Shown here one piece after another: positions 18,617 to 28,109 of a stretch of DNA of 64,000 nucleotides. Position 1 is the first letter of the stretch. Each line of letters starts with the position of its first letter. Below the pieces are notes generated by a model, which was given only the letters and a program-made list of their open reading frames with translations, was not told the origin of the DNA and made no database searches. The position numbers and the translations under genes are program-made. Where the stretch lies: NCBI RefSeq assembly GCF_000152265.2, contig NC_021592.1, positions 1 through 64,000 on the forward strand, read 5' to 3'. Source of the DNA: Ferroplasma acidarmanus Fer1. GTDB taxonomy: Archaea > Thermoplasmatota > Thermoplasmata > Thermoplasmatales > Thermoplasmataceae.

Positions 18617-20141
18617 TGAAACGAAAGAAGAGAAGCTTAGGAATATGATAACCTTCGGGATTAACAGGACAGCTATTCTGTATAACAAGGAACGGCTCAG
18701 TGAGCCCATAAAATACGATTTCCAGTATCAACTGGACCATTTACTTTTCCAGAGAAGAAGAAGCCAAGACCCTGCTTTCTTCAGATATATATTTGCAGAA
18801 GCACATAAAAGCACTAATTTTGAAAGCAAGCGGAAGTTTACATTAAAGGCAATTCTCAGGGACCTCTGTATCGGGGAATTCAACACAATCCAACTTTCTG
18901 GCATGATAGACATCGAATCAGAAGAATCACTTGAACCATTCCATATTAAGAATAAGGAGGGTGATTATACCCCACGGCACTCAAGGAGAATGTTAAACGA
19001 AGAATTAAATGAACTTGTAGTTAAAAAGGGACATGGGGAAGATGATGAACGGAAAATAAATTATACAACAGCTTTTACTATGAGGTATGATAAGATAGAC
19101 CCATCTCTGAAACAGGGCAAAAAAATGTGGGAAGATGAATTAAAAAACAATCCTGAAACTACAGATGACATATTAAATATTTCAATGACAGCATCCTTTA
19201 TGCAAATATTTCCTGAAAAATGGGAGGATATAATGCATTTGCGCGAAATCATGACTCATACTTTATCGTCATTTGAGGGAGACATAAAAGTTAGTGCAAA
19301 TTATATAGCCCTAGAAGGTGAGATAGATTCGATTTCTCCCTATTTCTTAATGTTGTATGAACACATCAATGCAATCAGTGAAATATCATGGTTTATGAGA
19401 AAAGACAATAGTAAACGCGCTTCCATATTTGCTGCAAAGCCGCAGCTTGTGGTTAGTAAAGCTGATATTGAAAAAACCATGGAAATCTTGAAAAATTCAG
19501 GAATAGAAAATTCCATGGTTATACATCTTTTGATGCAAGCAACAGATTCCTTAATGCATTATGGTTTCAGCGATATTGCAATCTTTCTGATGAACAAATT
19601 AATTGCACAGAACAATGACTTCGAGTTGGCAGTGGAAATGGCCCTAGAATTCAGTGCGCTTTTAAGAGAAGCTGGAAAATATAGTGAGATGCTAGCCTTC
19701 ACTGAAGATGCCGACAGGAATCTTGATTCACAGCAGGATCTATTCGTTCTTGCTCTATTAAAAATTAGATATGCAGAAGCGCTCGCCTTCAATGGGAGAC
19801 GTAATGATGCGATTATAATTCTGAATGAAATGTTTTCTAAAAGAGACCAATTTACGGGGGAATACATGGCATCCTTAAACTTAATAAAAAATACCTCTAA
19901 TTATGTACTTACAGAAAATAAGAAAGTACTGAAAAGTAATACCACACCTATCAGAGTGTCGCTGTTGTTAAACCTCATCTTCGCTTCGCTCAGAATAAAG
20001 GAATATTGCCTTGCTGAAAAATACATTGAAGAAATTTTTAATACGGAAAATGATTTTTTGAAAAAAGAAACTTCAACAGATATGTTTTTAAAACTAAGTG
20101 AAACGTATATTTATGTGATCAGAAAATGCAATTCCACTTAG
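18609..20141 (+). CDS. 510-aa helical-repeat protein of unknown function
   Basis: A soluble protein without membrane segments or catalytic motifs that I recognise. Its C-terminal half is a run of amphipathic helices of roughly TPR spacing (for example HYGFSDIAIFLMNKLIA, LALLKIRYAEALAFNG, RVSLLLNLIFASLRIK), so a protein-binding scaffold is plausible. The N-terminal half is charged. It is translationally coupled to the 54-aa gene upstream, so the two may form a pair. Position between two helicase-nuclease modules suggests a defence-island cargo gene, but no specific function can be assigned. Confidence 0.7.
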   Translation: MNNETKEEKLRNMITFGINRTAILYNKERLSEPIKYDFQYQLDHLLFQRRRSQDPAFFRYIFAEAHKSTNFESKRKFTLKAILRDLCIGEFNTIQLSGMIDIESEESLEPFHIKNKEGDYTPRHSRRMLNEELNELVVKKGHGEDDERKINYTTAFTMRYDKIDPSLKQGKKMWEDELKNNPETTDDILNISMTASFMQIFPEKWEDIMHLREIMTHTLSSFEGDIKVSANYIALEGEIDSISPYFLMLYEHINAISEISWFMRKDNSKRASIFAAKPQLVVSKADIEKTMEILKNSGIENSMVIHLLMQATDSLMHYGFSDIAIFLMNKLIAQNNDFELAVEMALEFSALLREAGKYSEMLAFTEDADRNLDSQQDLFVLALLKIRYAEALAFNGRRNDAIIILNEMFSKRDQFTGEYMASLNLIKNTSNYVLTENKKVLKSNTTPIRVSLLLNLIFASLRIKEYCLAEKYIEEIFNTENDFLKKETSTDMFLKLSETYIYVIRKCNST

Positions 20142-20171
20142 TATAACTATTATAAAAATAAAGGTAGTCAT

Positions 20172-20226
20172 AAAGGAGGGTGTGATCCGTGAAGATTAAT
20201 TGAAGGTAGGATATGCATCCTCCTTT
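20172..20226. promoter_or_regulatory. 11-bp inverted repeat covering a Shine-Dalgarno-like motif
   Basis: AAAGGAGGGTG (20172-20182) can pair with CATCCTCCTTT (20216-20226) with one G-U wobble, leaving a 33-nt loop. The left arm contains a GGAGG ribosome site that would be sequestered in RNA. It is followed only by very short ORFs. It may be a terminator-like or regulatory hairpin in the 230-nt gap after the 510-aa gene. Confidence 0.4.
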
Positions 20227-20373
20227 CCATCTTGAACATATCTGGAGAAGTACCAGGGTCTAACTCTCCTTTATTTGCAGAATGACGTGGTACATTATAA
20301 GAATTCTCTAAGCTGTCGAGAAATATCGTTAATTTCGTTGATCAAACCGCGGAAATTTCATTTATTGTCACGT

Positions 20374-21282
20374 CTATGCCTTATAGTCCGAAGGATGCCA
20401 CGCTGGAGGTAACTTAATGTTCTTGGTATGCACTATCCAGTTGTATTCATCAAGGAATTTAGCATCAATGTATCCGTCATTATTGTATCTGTCCTCGATG
20501 AATTTAGATATTATTGCTGTTACAGTATTCTCTGTTAATTCACCATTATTTGGTATTTCTTTGAGTTGATTTTCTTTCATAAAATTTAATATCTCTTGCT
20601 TACTTCCGTTTCTAGAAATAACATTTTTCAGATTTGTTTCCAGTGGCTCCTTTATGTTCAGGAGGAGTTCCTTAAAAATGTTACTATTTTGATTCCGAAG
20701 GCACTTAGCTTTCTCCTGCATTTTCTTCAGGAAGAAAAAATATGCTCCTGATCCCTTACAATTACCCATATAATGTTGACGTATAGGGTTATCCCACATA
20801 ACAAAAAATCCAGGCTTGAGTATATGAAGTATCTTTGAAGCACCTGTGTCACGTATAACTGTATAATGGTGCTTCTGTTTTAACTGTGAGTCATCATGTT
20901 CGGCTTCCGTGGGTTCACCAATACCCGTAAGCCCATCGAGAGCCGTGTATAGGTAAGTTACATTTTCCTCCAACTCATCATTTAAATCTTTTCCTGTAAG
21001 GGTCTCCGGTAGAAGCTTTAATTTTTCAGCCACTCCATTACCGTTATACCACTTATCAATTGCTGTTGCAATTGGCTTCTTTGTTGCCCTCATACTCCAA
21101 TGGTTCAAGAAATCAACTACAGCTTTTCCCGGTTTCATCTTCACTTTATTTTCTTCTTGTATCTTATATAATTCCTGTACTTTCCACAAATCCACAAAAT
21201 ACGAGTTATCCTCACCCATCGTATTAAATAGAAATACGGCCCATTCTAATTCCGCTCTGTGTGGCTTACATTCAACAATCAT
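20374..21282 (-). CDS. 302-aa hypothetical protein
   Basis: A soluble 302-aa protein with no family that I can name. Visible features are a basic, helical character and a conserved-looking block ASKILHILKPGFFVMWD near the middle, followed by NPIRQHYMG. Blocks of this look (hydrophobic-Pro-x-Phe-x-MWD) occur in uncharacterised proteins near restriction genes, but I cannot tie it to one. The gene follows the second UvrD-nuclease on the same strand, 250 nt downstream, and may be part of its module. Confidence 0.7.
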   Translation of the reverse strand: MIVECKPHRAELEWAVFLFNTMGEDNSYFVDLWKVQELYKIQEENKVKMKPGKAVVDFLNHWSMRATKKPIATAIDKWYNGNGVAEKLKLLPETLTGKDLNDELEENVTYLYTALDGLTGIGEPTEAEHDDSQLKQKHHYTVIRDTGASKILHILKPGFFVMWDNPIRQHYMGNCKGSGAYFFFLKKMQEKAKCLRNQNSNIFKELLLNIKEPLETNLKNVISRNGSKQEILNFMKENQLKEIPNNGELTENTVTAIISKFIEDRYNNDGYIDAKFLDEYNWIVHTKNIKLPPAWHPSDYKA

Positions 21283-21530
21283 GTAATAAATATGTGTGTT
21301 ATGAATAAAAATTTATGTATTCGATGATTTGAATTATTCTACCATTTTAACAGATTTATTCAAGCTTATAGAGAACAATTAAAAAAACATTCCTGAATAA
21401 TAACATTAAAGTTAATTGAAGAACCGCATACGTCAACAGGAGTATTGATAGAGATACAATCAATTGCTAAATAATAAGACCTGAGTTAATTAATTTATGG
21501 AGTTATAGCAATTAACGAGTCCTGGCGTTA

Positions 21531-24305
21531 TCAGCTCCGGTATGAACACAGTTTTCTATAATCACATCCATCACATTTTTTGCTCTCTGGACTTGGGGGG
21601 AATTTCTTTTTCAGTATATTGTCGACAGTTTTTCCGACTTCTGCTACCGTCTTCGTAAGTTCCACATCAGAAATATCTACCTGGGTAATACTGTCATCGT
21701 CCAGATGGTGGACAATAGCCTTCTGGGGTTTGAGGTTGAGAGATTTAAGACAGGCTAAAGCATAGTATCTAAGCTGCCTGTCGTAATCAGCCGAATATAC
21801 GCCATCAATTTTTTCTGTTTTAAAGTCAATTATTTCAACCTCTTTGAGGCTACCATCAGGGTTAGTCTTTTTCAGGAGGTCAATCTGCCCTGCTATGAGT
21901 GCTTCCCCGAGAACAAACTCAAATCTTTTCTCTGTCTCAAGAATTCTGGAAAAATCCTTACTATGTTCTGCGACATAACTCCTGACAACCCTCTCAGCTG
22001 CCTTCTTCATATTATCTGACATGGCATCAGTGGCATATCTAAGGTGAAACATTCTATCTACCATTGCTACAACTTCGTCCATGTCCGGGACCTTTTCATT
22101 TCTGATATAATCTCTATGAATCATATTCAGCACGTTATGTATATTTGTCCCGTAGCCGAATCCAGCGGGCACTCCCGCATTGTATCCATAGACATTTCTG
22201 AGGAGAAAATCATTCGGACATCTCAGGTAGCTTGTTAGTTCACTGTATGAGGTAGAATATTCTCCAGTGGCCGTCCGCCTATCAGGATATCCACTCCGTG
22301 ACTTCTTTAATTGCATAGGTCCGGAAATATATTTTTCCGGCAATTCTTCAAGGAATGGGTGGTGTTTTCTTGGACGCACGCCACCTTCCGGGAATCTCGA
22401 CCATGTCATAAAGAGGTATTTCTCCGACCTGGTAAAGGCAGTGTAATAAACACGCCTTTCATCTTCATCAGTACCTGTATACCTCTCTGAATCGTAAAGC
22501 ACATTGTCCACAAAATTCCTGTCAGGTGTTCTATGGTTCGGCTTTATAAAATCCGGGACGAAAACGACAGGAAATTCAAGCCCTTTGGCTTTATGGATTG
22601 TAAGTATTTTTACGGCATTTATAATAGAGGGGTCCTGATGCTGGGGGTCTGTGTATTCTGACTTTCCGTATACACCCATGAAGGTGAAGAACCACTTTAC
22701 CTCAGAAGCTCTGAGTCTGATCCATACAGATTCATAATCTGAAATCGCCCTGCTAAGGCAGGCAAGATTGTAGTTATATTTTTCACCAAAATCGAACCTG
22801 TCTGCGCCCATAGCCTGCAGTATACGGTGATAAAATCCCTGAAGACCAAGGTCTCCAAGATAATCCTTTGTTCCCTTTGAGAGAATATCCTCCGCTTCCT
22901 TCCTTAGAGCAGCAATGTTTCTCGAAAATATTCCGGTGTCCGCTCGTGGAAAATGGTCTATAGTAAATATCCTGCTGTACATTCCGGACAGTTCACTCAA
23001 ATCAGGAACACGGTAATTCCCTTTCCCGTAACGTATTTTACATTCGAATGTATAAGCTATGGAGTGCAGTGCAAATTCCACCTCCGGCCGCTCAAATATA
23101 CTTTCACCACTGTATGCCACAGATGGTATACCCTCACGATCAAGGCGGTCAATAATTTTTTTCGCCCATTTATTGGTACGGGTCAGAACAGCAAAGTCAC
23201 TTAGAGAAAGGGAAAATGGTTTATTGTTTCTGTCCAGAAAATCTGTGCCAACGAGTTCTCCTATCTTTGATACTATAAAATCCAGCTCGTCTTTCTCATT
23301 TTCAAATTCGCAGGACTGGATATCTCCTTCCTCGTATTTCCTCTTTAAACCAGGATTCTCTGTCATTCCCTTCGGAAGACGCGAACCGTTATTCTCGATG
23401 AATTGCCTGGAAAGTTCCACCACCGCACGGGTGCTCCTGAAATTTGTGTTTAAAGCCACATCCGTACACTTTGCGGAGTTTTCTGGATTGCTGAAGTTCA
23501 TAATCAGGCCTACATCAGTTCCGCGCCAGTGGTATATTCCCTGATCATCATCACCGACAACACATATAGATTCGGTTACCGGTGACAGGAGTTCCAAAAG
23601 TGTGTTTTGAAGCTTATCGACGTCCTGAAACTCATCTACAATTATGTGTCTGACCCGGTGAGTGATGAGATTTATCTTTTCGGGATTATTTTTTAGCTCA
23701 TATACCAGATTGTATAATATTGTGGCAAAATCAAAATAGCGATCTTCCTTCAGTGAATCCATGTAATCCGCAAAGCATTTAGCGAATTCCTTATTAGTTA
23801 GATTACCGGGATCGATCTGCTCCATTAGCATTATATCGACACTCTTTAGAAATTGGCTGATTACATTGTAGTACTTGAGTCCATATGCATTTTCCAGTCT
23901 AACCAGACCGATCCTTCTATAGTAATTCTGACTCTTTGAGACGTACGCAACTCTCCTCGCATCTTCGAGAACGTCAAAGGTACGGTAATAGGGATCTAAC
24001 TCACGTAGAATATCCAGTGCAAAGCCATGAATTGTTCCGGTAAACATGTCACCGAAATCTGCCCTTTCCGGGCATTCCACATCAAGTATCTTCCTTATCC
24101 TTGTTTTGAGTTCTTCTGCAGCCTTCTCGGTGAATGTGATTGCTACAATTCCTTCGGGTTTCTCACCATCTTTGATGAGCTTGGCAACTCTTCTAGCAAT
24201 AACCTCGGTTTTTCCAGAGCCGGGACAGGCGATTACCCTTAATCTACCGGATTTATGCGCTATTGCCTTTTCCTGTTCATCTGTAAGATTGATGTCTGGA
24301 TTCAT
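21531..24305 (-). CDS. Second UvrD-type helicase with Cas4/AddB-like Fe-S nuclease
   Basis: A 924-aa SF1A helicase-nuclease. Motifs: Walker A ACPGSGKTEVIARR, ITFTEKAAEELK, Walker B IIVDEFQDVD, GDDDQGIYHWRG, TIHKAKGLEFPVVF and VYYTAFTRSEK. The C-terminus shows LRCPNDFLLRN, the PD-(D/E)XK core GQIDLLKK...IIDFKTEK and the terminal cysteines KKCDGCDYRKLC, giving the same domain build as 10911-13580 but with low similarity. Its base composition is visibly richer in G+C than its neighbours, which suggests separate acquisition. Downstream of the DISARM-like genes and on the same strand, it may add end-processing to that system. Confidence 0.92.
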   Translation of the reverse strand: MNPDINLTDEQEKAIAHKSGRLRVIACPGSGKTEVIARRVAKLIKDGEKPEGIVAITFTEKAAEELKTRIRKILDVECPERADFGDMFTGTIHGFALDILRELDPYYRTFDVLEDARRVAYVSKSQNYYRRIGLVRLENAYGLKYYNVISQFLKSVDIMLMEQIDPGNLTNKEFAKCFADYMDSLKEDRYFDFATILYNLVYELKNNPEKINLITHRVRHIIVDEFQDVDKLQNTLLELLSPVTESICVVGDDDQGIYHWRGTDVGLIMNFSNPENSAKCTDVALNTNFRSTRAVVELSRQFIENNGSRLPKGMTENPGLKRKYEEGDIQSCEFENEKDELDFIVSKIGELVGTDFLDRNNKPFSLSLSDFAVLTRTNKWAKKIIDRLDREGIPSVAYSGESIFERPEVEFALHSIAYTFECKIRYGKGNYRVPDLSELSGMYSRIFTIDHFPRADTGIFSRNIAALRKEAEDILSKGTKDYLGDLGLQGFYHRILQAMGADRFDFGEKYNYNLACLSRAISDYESVWIRLRASEVKWFFTFMGVYGKSEYTDPQHQDPSIINAVKILTIHKAKGLEFPVVFVPDFIKPNHRTPDRNFVDNVLYDSERYTGTDEDERRVYYTAFTRSEKYLFMTWSRFPEGGVRPRKHHPFLEELPEKYISGPMQLKKSRSGYPDRRTATGEYSTSYSELTSYLRCPNDFLLRNVYGYNAGVPAGFGYGTNIHNVLNMIHRDYIRNEKVPDMDEVVAMVDRMFHLRYATDAMSDNMKKAAERVVRSYVAEHSKDFSRILETEKRFEFVLGEALIAGQIDLLKKTNPDGSLKEVEIIDFKTEKIDGVYSADYDRQLRYYALACLKSLNLKPQKAIVHHLDDDSITQVDISDVELTKTVAEVGKTVDNILKKKFPPSPESKKCDGCDYRKLCSYRS

Positions 24306-24484
24306 AAGTAAGTATTGACACGGGCTCTTATTAAATTATCGCTAAGCCGGTAATCTTTAATTTGATGCTTAACACGAGCCATGACAGTGCCCGGACTGAT
24401 TTCAGAATGGAATATTATCATGTATGCAATCAAGAATTTTTCTATTAGAATATTGAAGCGTTGACCGGTATACTTTCCCACCAT
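24302..24484 (-). CDS. Possible 60-aa ORF overlapping the UvrD start
   Basis: The ORF ends with a TGA that overlaps the ATG of the UvrD gene (ATGA), the arrangement of coupled genes. The peptide is basic in its C-terminal half (MARVKHQIKDYRLSDNLIR) and could be helical. There is no clear ribosome site and no family match by eye. It could equally be chance. Confidence 0.3.
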   Translation of the reverse strand: MVGKYTGQRFNILIEKFLIAYMIIFHSEISPGTVMARVKHQIKDYRLSDNLIRARVNTYL

Positions 24485-25079
24485 GCGTATGTGGTTATTT
24501 CCAACGTTTCTTTTAGGCGCGTGAATTTAGGAATTTGATTTTGCCTGGGAAAATTGTTTTTCTAGACTTTAATGTGTAGAACCATAAGCTATAGAAAGAA
24601 ATATGTTATAGAATTATAATAATAACCCCTCATTTTTAATATTAAATTTAAAATAAAACATTATTATAAAATCCATCAAATATAAGTATTGTATAATTAA
24701 TAGGCATATGTTATCATCCCTCCAATATTGTCATTAATCCCATTGAAAACTAGCTCCTGTATAATTTATTTGAGTTTCCGGGCTTTGATCACCTATGACA
24801 TATTATCATATTTAAGAATGCAAGAGAATACAGAAATAGGTTGGTTTATTGGAATTCATCATTGGGAGAGTTAACAAATATAATCAATAGAGCAAATTAT
24901 CTCTTTCAAATATCTGTAGAAATCTTCAATGACATTATCATTAATGGATAGATTCTATAGCTTGAGGAAGATACTTTTCTTTTTGAATAAAAATATTTAA
25001 GTGCAACTTAACATATATTTTTTCTCAAAGGAAAATAATGAATTGAAGTAAAGATTACTATTCACTTCATATAAATTAT
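24485..25079. other. 600-bp AT-rich gap between DrmE-like gene and UvrD
   Basis: No supported gene, RNA or repeat was found. The gap separates the 1008-aa gene from the UvrD unit on the same strand, so the UvrD gene probably has its own promoter here. Confidence 0.5.
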
Positions 25080-28000
25080 TTATGCCCGGTTAATAACTCT
25101 GCATATTTCCTCATACTGTATTCTTTCCATAATTTTAAATGGTGCAGTATCATATATTATTTCCACTGGATATATTATTTTTATCCTGAATGTCGGAAAA
25201 CTCGCAAATAGTGGCAGTATACGCTTTTTTATTGATTCGTACATTGGTAAGAAATCGTATCTTGCATCTTTACTGTCTCCACCTATGTAATCCCTTAGAT
25301 CTTTTCTTATTTTCTGTATTGTTCTTGCTGACACGTAGCTTTCCTCCAAATCTTTAATTTCCAATTTAAGGTAGGGATATATTTCGTTCAATCCTCTACA
25401 GATTTTTACTAAGTCCTCCATACTTTTTGGATGCTCTATATTGTATGCTTTATATTCTTTCCCACCTGCAGAAATATTATAATACTTTGTCCACCAGCTC
25501 TTTATGTAATCCTGATTCCCTGCAGTCAATCCCAGTTTTGCAAGATATTCAGAAATAAAGTCATCACAGTCTATATGACTGTTATTTTTTCCCTTACATA
25601 GCTCCACAGCTTCTTCAATCATTCTCCTCCAGAGGGTGCTTGAATTGTATAACTCAATAAACCCATTCCACTGATAACGCTCAGACCTGAATCGTATTAT
25701 GCCTTTATATTCAAGCATGAATTTTGTAAAGATATCTTTAATTGATATACTTATGCCCCTTGAATCTATAAATATCTCTTTACCTTCCATTTTATCCTTA
25801 AGATTTTTTTTCTGAATTTCCCCTATGTCCAGAAAGTCCGGAACTCCATTTTTACTTATAGTTAGCTGGGCATCTTCCGGTATTAACATGCCAATTCCTG
25901 CCTCATTTATAATAAGATAGGCTTTTTCTCCTTTTTTTAAATAAGAATAATTTACGTAAGATTTACTGACGTTATTATTATATGTATCGGTATCAATCTC
26001 AAAATCTAGCACTCTGCCAATTACCTCATTTGATGGTATACTCACATCTTCCATAATATTTTTCAATAGATCGGGATAATTGTCACTATCGTCAGGTTTG
26101 TACAATGGTTTTGATTTACTAATAGATAGCCGGGTATCCACATTTCTTTGTATAAGTTCTATATTCTCTTCACTCCCAATGAATATCAGTTTAGTTATAT
26201 TCCCCAGATATAATGAATATCTCAATGAAGGGGGTAAAGTAGAAATCACATAATGTTCAGAATTTCCCTGAGGAGATTTCTCATGTTTATTCAAATTCTC
26301 CCATGAGCATATATCTATCTCATTTTTCACTCCGTGAGTCTCCAGGAGTTCTTTCGTTCCTTTAGTATGATATGTAACTATTGTAATAAATACATCAGGA
26401 GCCTTCATTGCTATATCTTCTATATATCTATTAATCTGGTTCATAATGGGGCTGATACTTAATTCAGAATCCATATATATGGAATTAAATATTTTTATTA
26501 GACGATCGTACTCTTCAACAGATACATTTTGACTCAGGATATTCTTTAAAATATCATAGGTAATTTCATCTTGGCCCTTGAATGTGAAAACATCATTATT
26601 TAGATAATCACCTTTTAATTTCAGAGTTGACATTTTAAGCATCTTCAGGTATCTCAGCACGTCAGATTTCACATTTTCATCAATGTTAAATGATCCAAAT
26701 ATTGATATTAACTCATCTAAATTGTCAAGTTCTTTTATCCTTATATATTCGACGTCTGGTATACGGGTGGATTCATCTGGTGGAACAAATAATGAGGAAA
26801 CAGGAGATGGATAATTGTCTGTAACACTGTTTTTTGCAGCTATTTTAGCCAGTAGCAGTTCTGAATCCCAGGTATGAACTGTTATACCATATTTATCTGT
26901 GATTCCGGTATTCTGAGAATTAATTGTATAAATATTCCTTATCGAAGGATCGGTGGAGAACATCATAATTAAAGGTATATTACTCCTTTTCACATAGTTA
27001 AGTATGTATTCTGTATCTGTATAATAGGAATAGAGGTCTTTTATAAAATAATCAACGTCTTCAATTATTAGAAATGAAGGGTTAATTTTATCAATGTATT
27101 CATAAATATTTGAAAGTTCCAGGGTCGATGGTATCATAAATAATGTTCTGTTAGAGTCCGGTATTTTATCATCTTCAGATTTTACCTGTATATTTGGAAT
27201 TACAGTTTTTAAAACTTTGATCTTCCTGTAATTTGTCAGTACATCCCATATCCACTCTTTCCTGTAATTAAGTTTCCCATATCTCTGCAATCTTTCTTCA
27301 AAAATTAGATCCATAGTTCCATTTTCATTTACCGATCTATAAACTTTCTTTTTATTCAGTTTATTCTGTAAGATACTCCTTATATATTTGTTACCATAAT
27401 TTGTGTTTATAAACCTAGTGATTTGATTTATACATGACCTGAAGCTATCAGTACATATTTCATCACGGGTAATGCCTCTCCCCACCTCTTTAATCCTGTA
27501 ATGTGTTACAGCTTTCTTTATGAATATAGATTTCTTATCAAATTTTTTGTATTCTTCCAGTATTCTACTATCCATTACATCTAGGGGTCCGTCAACGTAT
27601 AGAATATGTTTGAATGTTTCATACATGTCCGGTTCATTAATTTCATTTTCAGCCTGTTCCATGGGATTATAAATAACTACTACGTTTCCATTTCGCCTAT
27701 CACTGTCTAAGTAGTATTCTGATACCAGCAAAGGAAGAAATTTTACCCTCTTCCATGGCCACGTAATAAGGAACTTACCACGATCAATTGTTTTTATCCA
27801 TTTTAAGTAGTTATTTTCGATGATGTTAGGTTCTACTTTCCATATAAGTGGAAATTTCGATAAATACTCTTCAGACTTTCCATTATTTACCATTTTTACT
27901 GTGCCGGTATAATCTGAAAATTCATTATTTACAAAGTTTATTGAATCGGTGAAAATTGATTTACATGATGAACATATAAAAGTATTACCATCACCCTTAC

Positions 28001-28106
28001 GTACAAGCGGTAAACCGCTCTTATGAACCTCATCGCTGTTATGTGGTTCATGGCAATCAGGACATGTTATAAATTTATGGTAATATACTCTTTCATTACT
28101 GGCCAT
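25080..28106 (-). CDS. DrmE-like protein: zinc ribbon plus degenerate helicase
   Basis: A 1008-aa protein, four bases after drmB. The N-terminus holds a zinc ribbon (ITCPDCHEPHN and FICSSCKSIF). Then come two segments that look like a worn helicase: FLITWPWKRVKF where a Walker A should be (no GKT/S), LIIEDVDYF in place of a DExx box and LIMMFSTDPS in place of SAT. A second lobe has FITIVTYHTKGTKELL and HYVISTLPPSLRYS but no arginine-finger motif. It is thus probably catalytically dead for ATP hydrolysis. By position and size it corresponds to DrmE, the uncharacterised subunit of class 2 DISARM; that name is inference. Confidence 0.75.
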   Translation of the reverse strand: MASNERVYYHKFITCPDCHEPHNSDEVHKSGLPLVRKGDGNTFICSSCKSIFTDSINFVNNEFSDYTGTVKMVNNGKSEEYLSKFPLIWKVEPNIIENNYLKWIKTIDRGKFLITWPWKRVKFLPLLVSEYYLDSDRRNGNVVVIYNPMEQAENEINEPDMYETFKHILYVDGPLDVMDSRILEEYKKFDKKSIFIKKAVTHYRIKEVGRGITRDEICTDSFRSCINQITRFINTNYGNKYIRSILQNKLNKKKVYRSVNENGTMDLIFEERLQRYGKLNYRKEWIWDVLTNYRKIKVLKTVIPNIQVKSEDDKIPDSNRTLFMIPSTLELSNIYEYIDKINPSFLIIEDVDYFIKDLYSYYTDTEYILNYVKRSNIPLIMMFSTDPSIRNIYTINSQNTGITDKYGITVHTWDSELLLAKIAAKNSVTDNYPSPVSSLFVPPDESTRIPDVEYIRIKELDNLDELISIFGSFNIDENVKSDVLRYLKMLKMSTLKLKGDYLNNDVFTFKGQDEITYDILKNILSQNVSVEEYDRLIKIFNSIYMDSELSISPIMNQINRYIEDIAMKAPDVFITIVTYHTKGTKELLETHGVKNEIDICSWENLNKHEKSPQGNSEHYVISTLPPSLRYSLYLGNITKLIFIGSEENIELIQRNVDTRLSISKSKPLYKPDDSDNYPDLLKNIMEDVSIPSNEVIGRVLDFEIDTDTYNNNVSKSYVNYSYLKKGEKAYLIINEAGIGMLIPEDAQLTISKNGVPDFLDIGEIQKKNLKDKMEGKEIFIDSRGISISIKDIFTKFMLEYKGIIRFRSERYQWNGFIELYNSSTLWRRMIEEAVELCKGKNNSHIDCDDFISEYLAKLGLTAGNQDYIKSWWTKYYNISAGGKEYKAYNIEHPKSMEDLVKICRGLNEIYPYLKLEIKDLEESYVSARTIQKIRKDLRDYIGGDSKDARYDFLPMYESIKKRILPLFASFPTFRIKIIYPVEIIYDTAPFKIMERIQYEEICRVINRA

Positions 28107-28109
28107 AGG

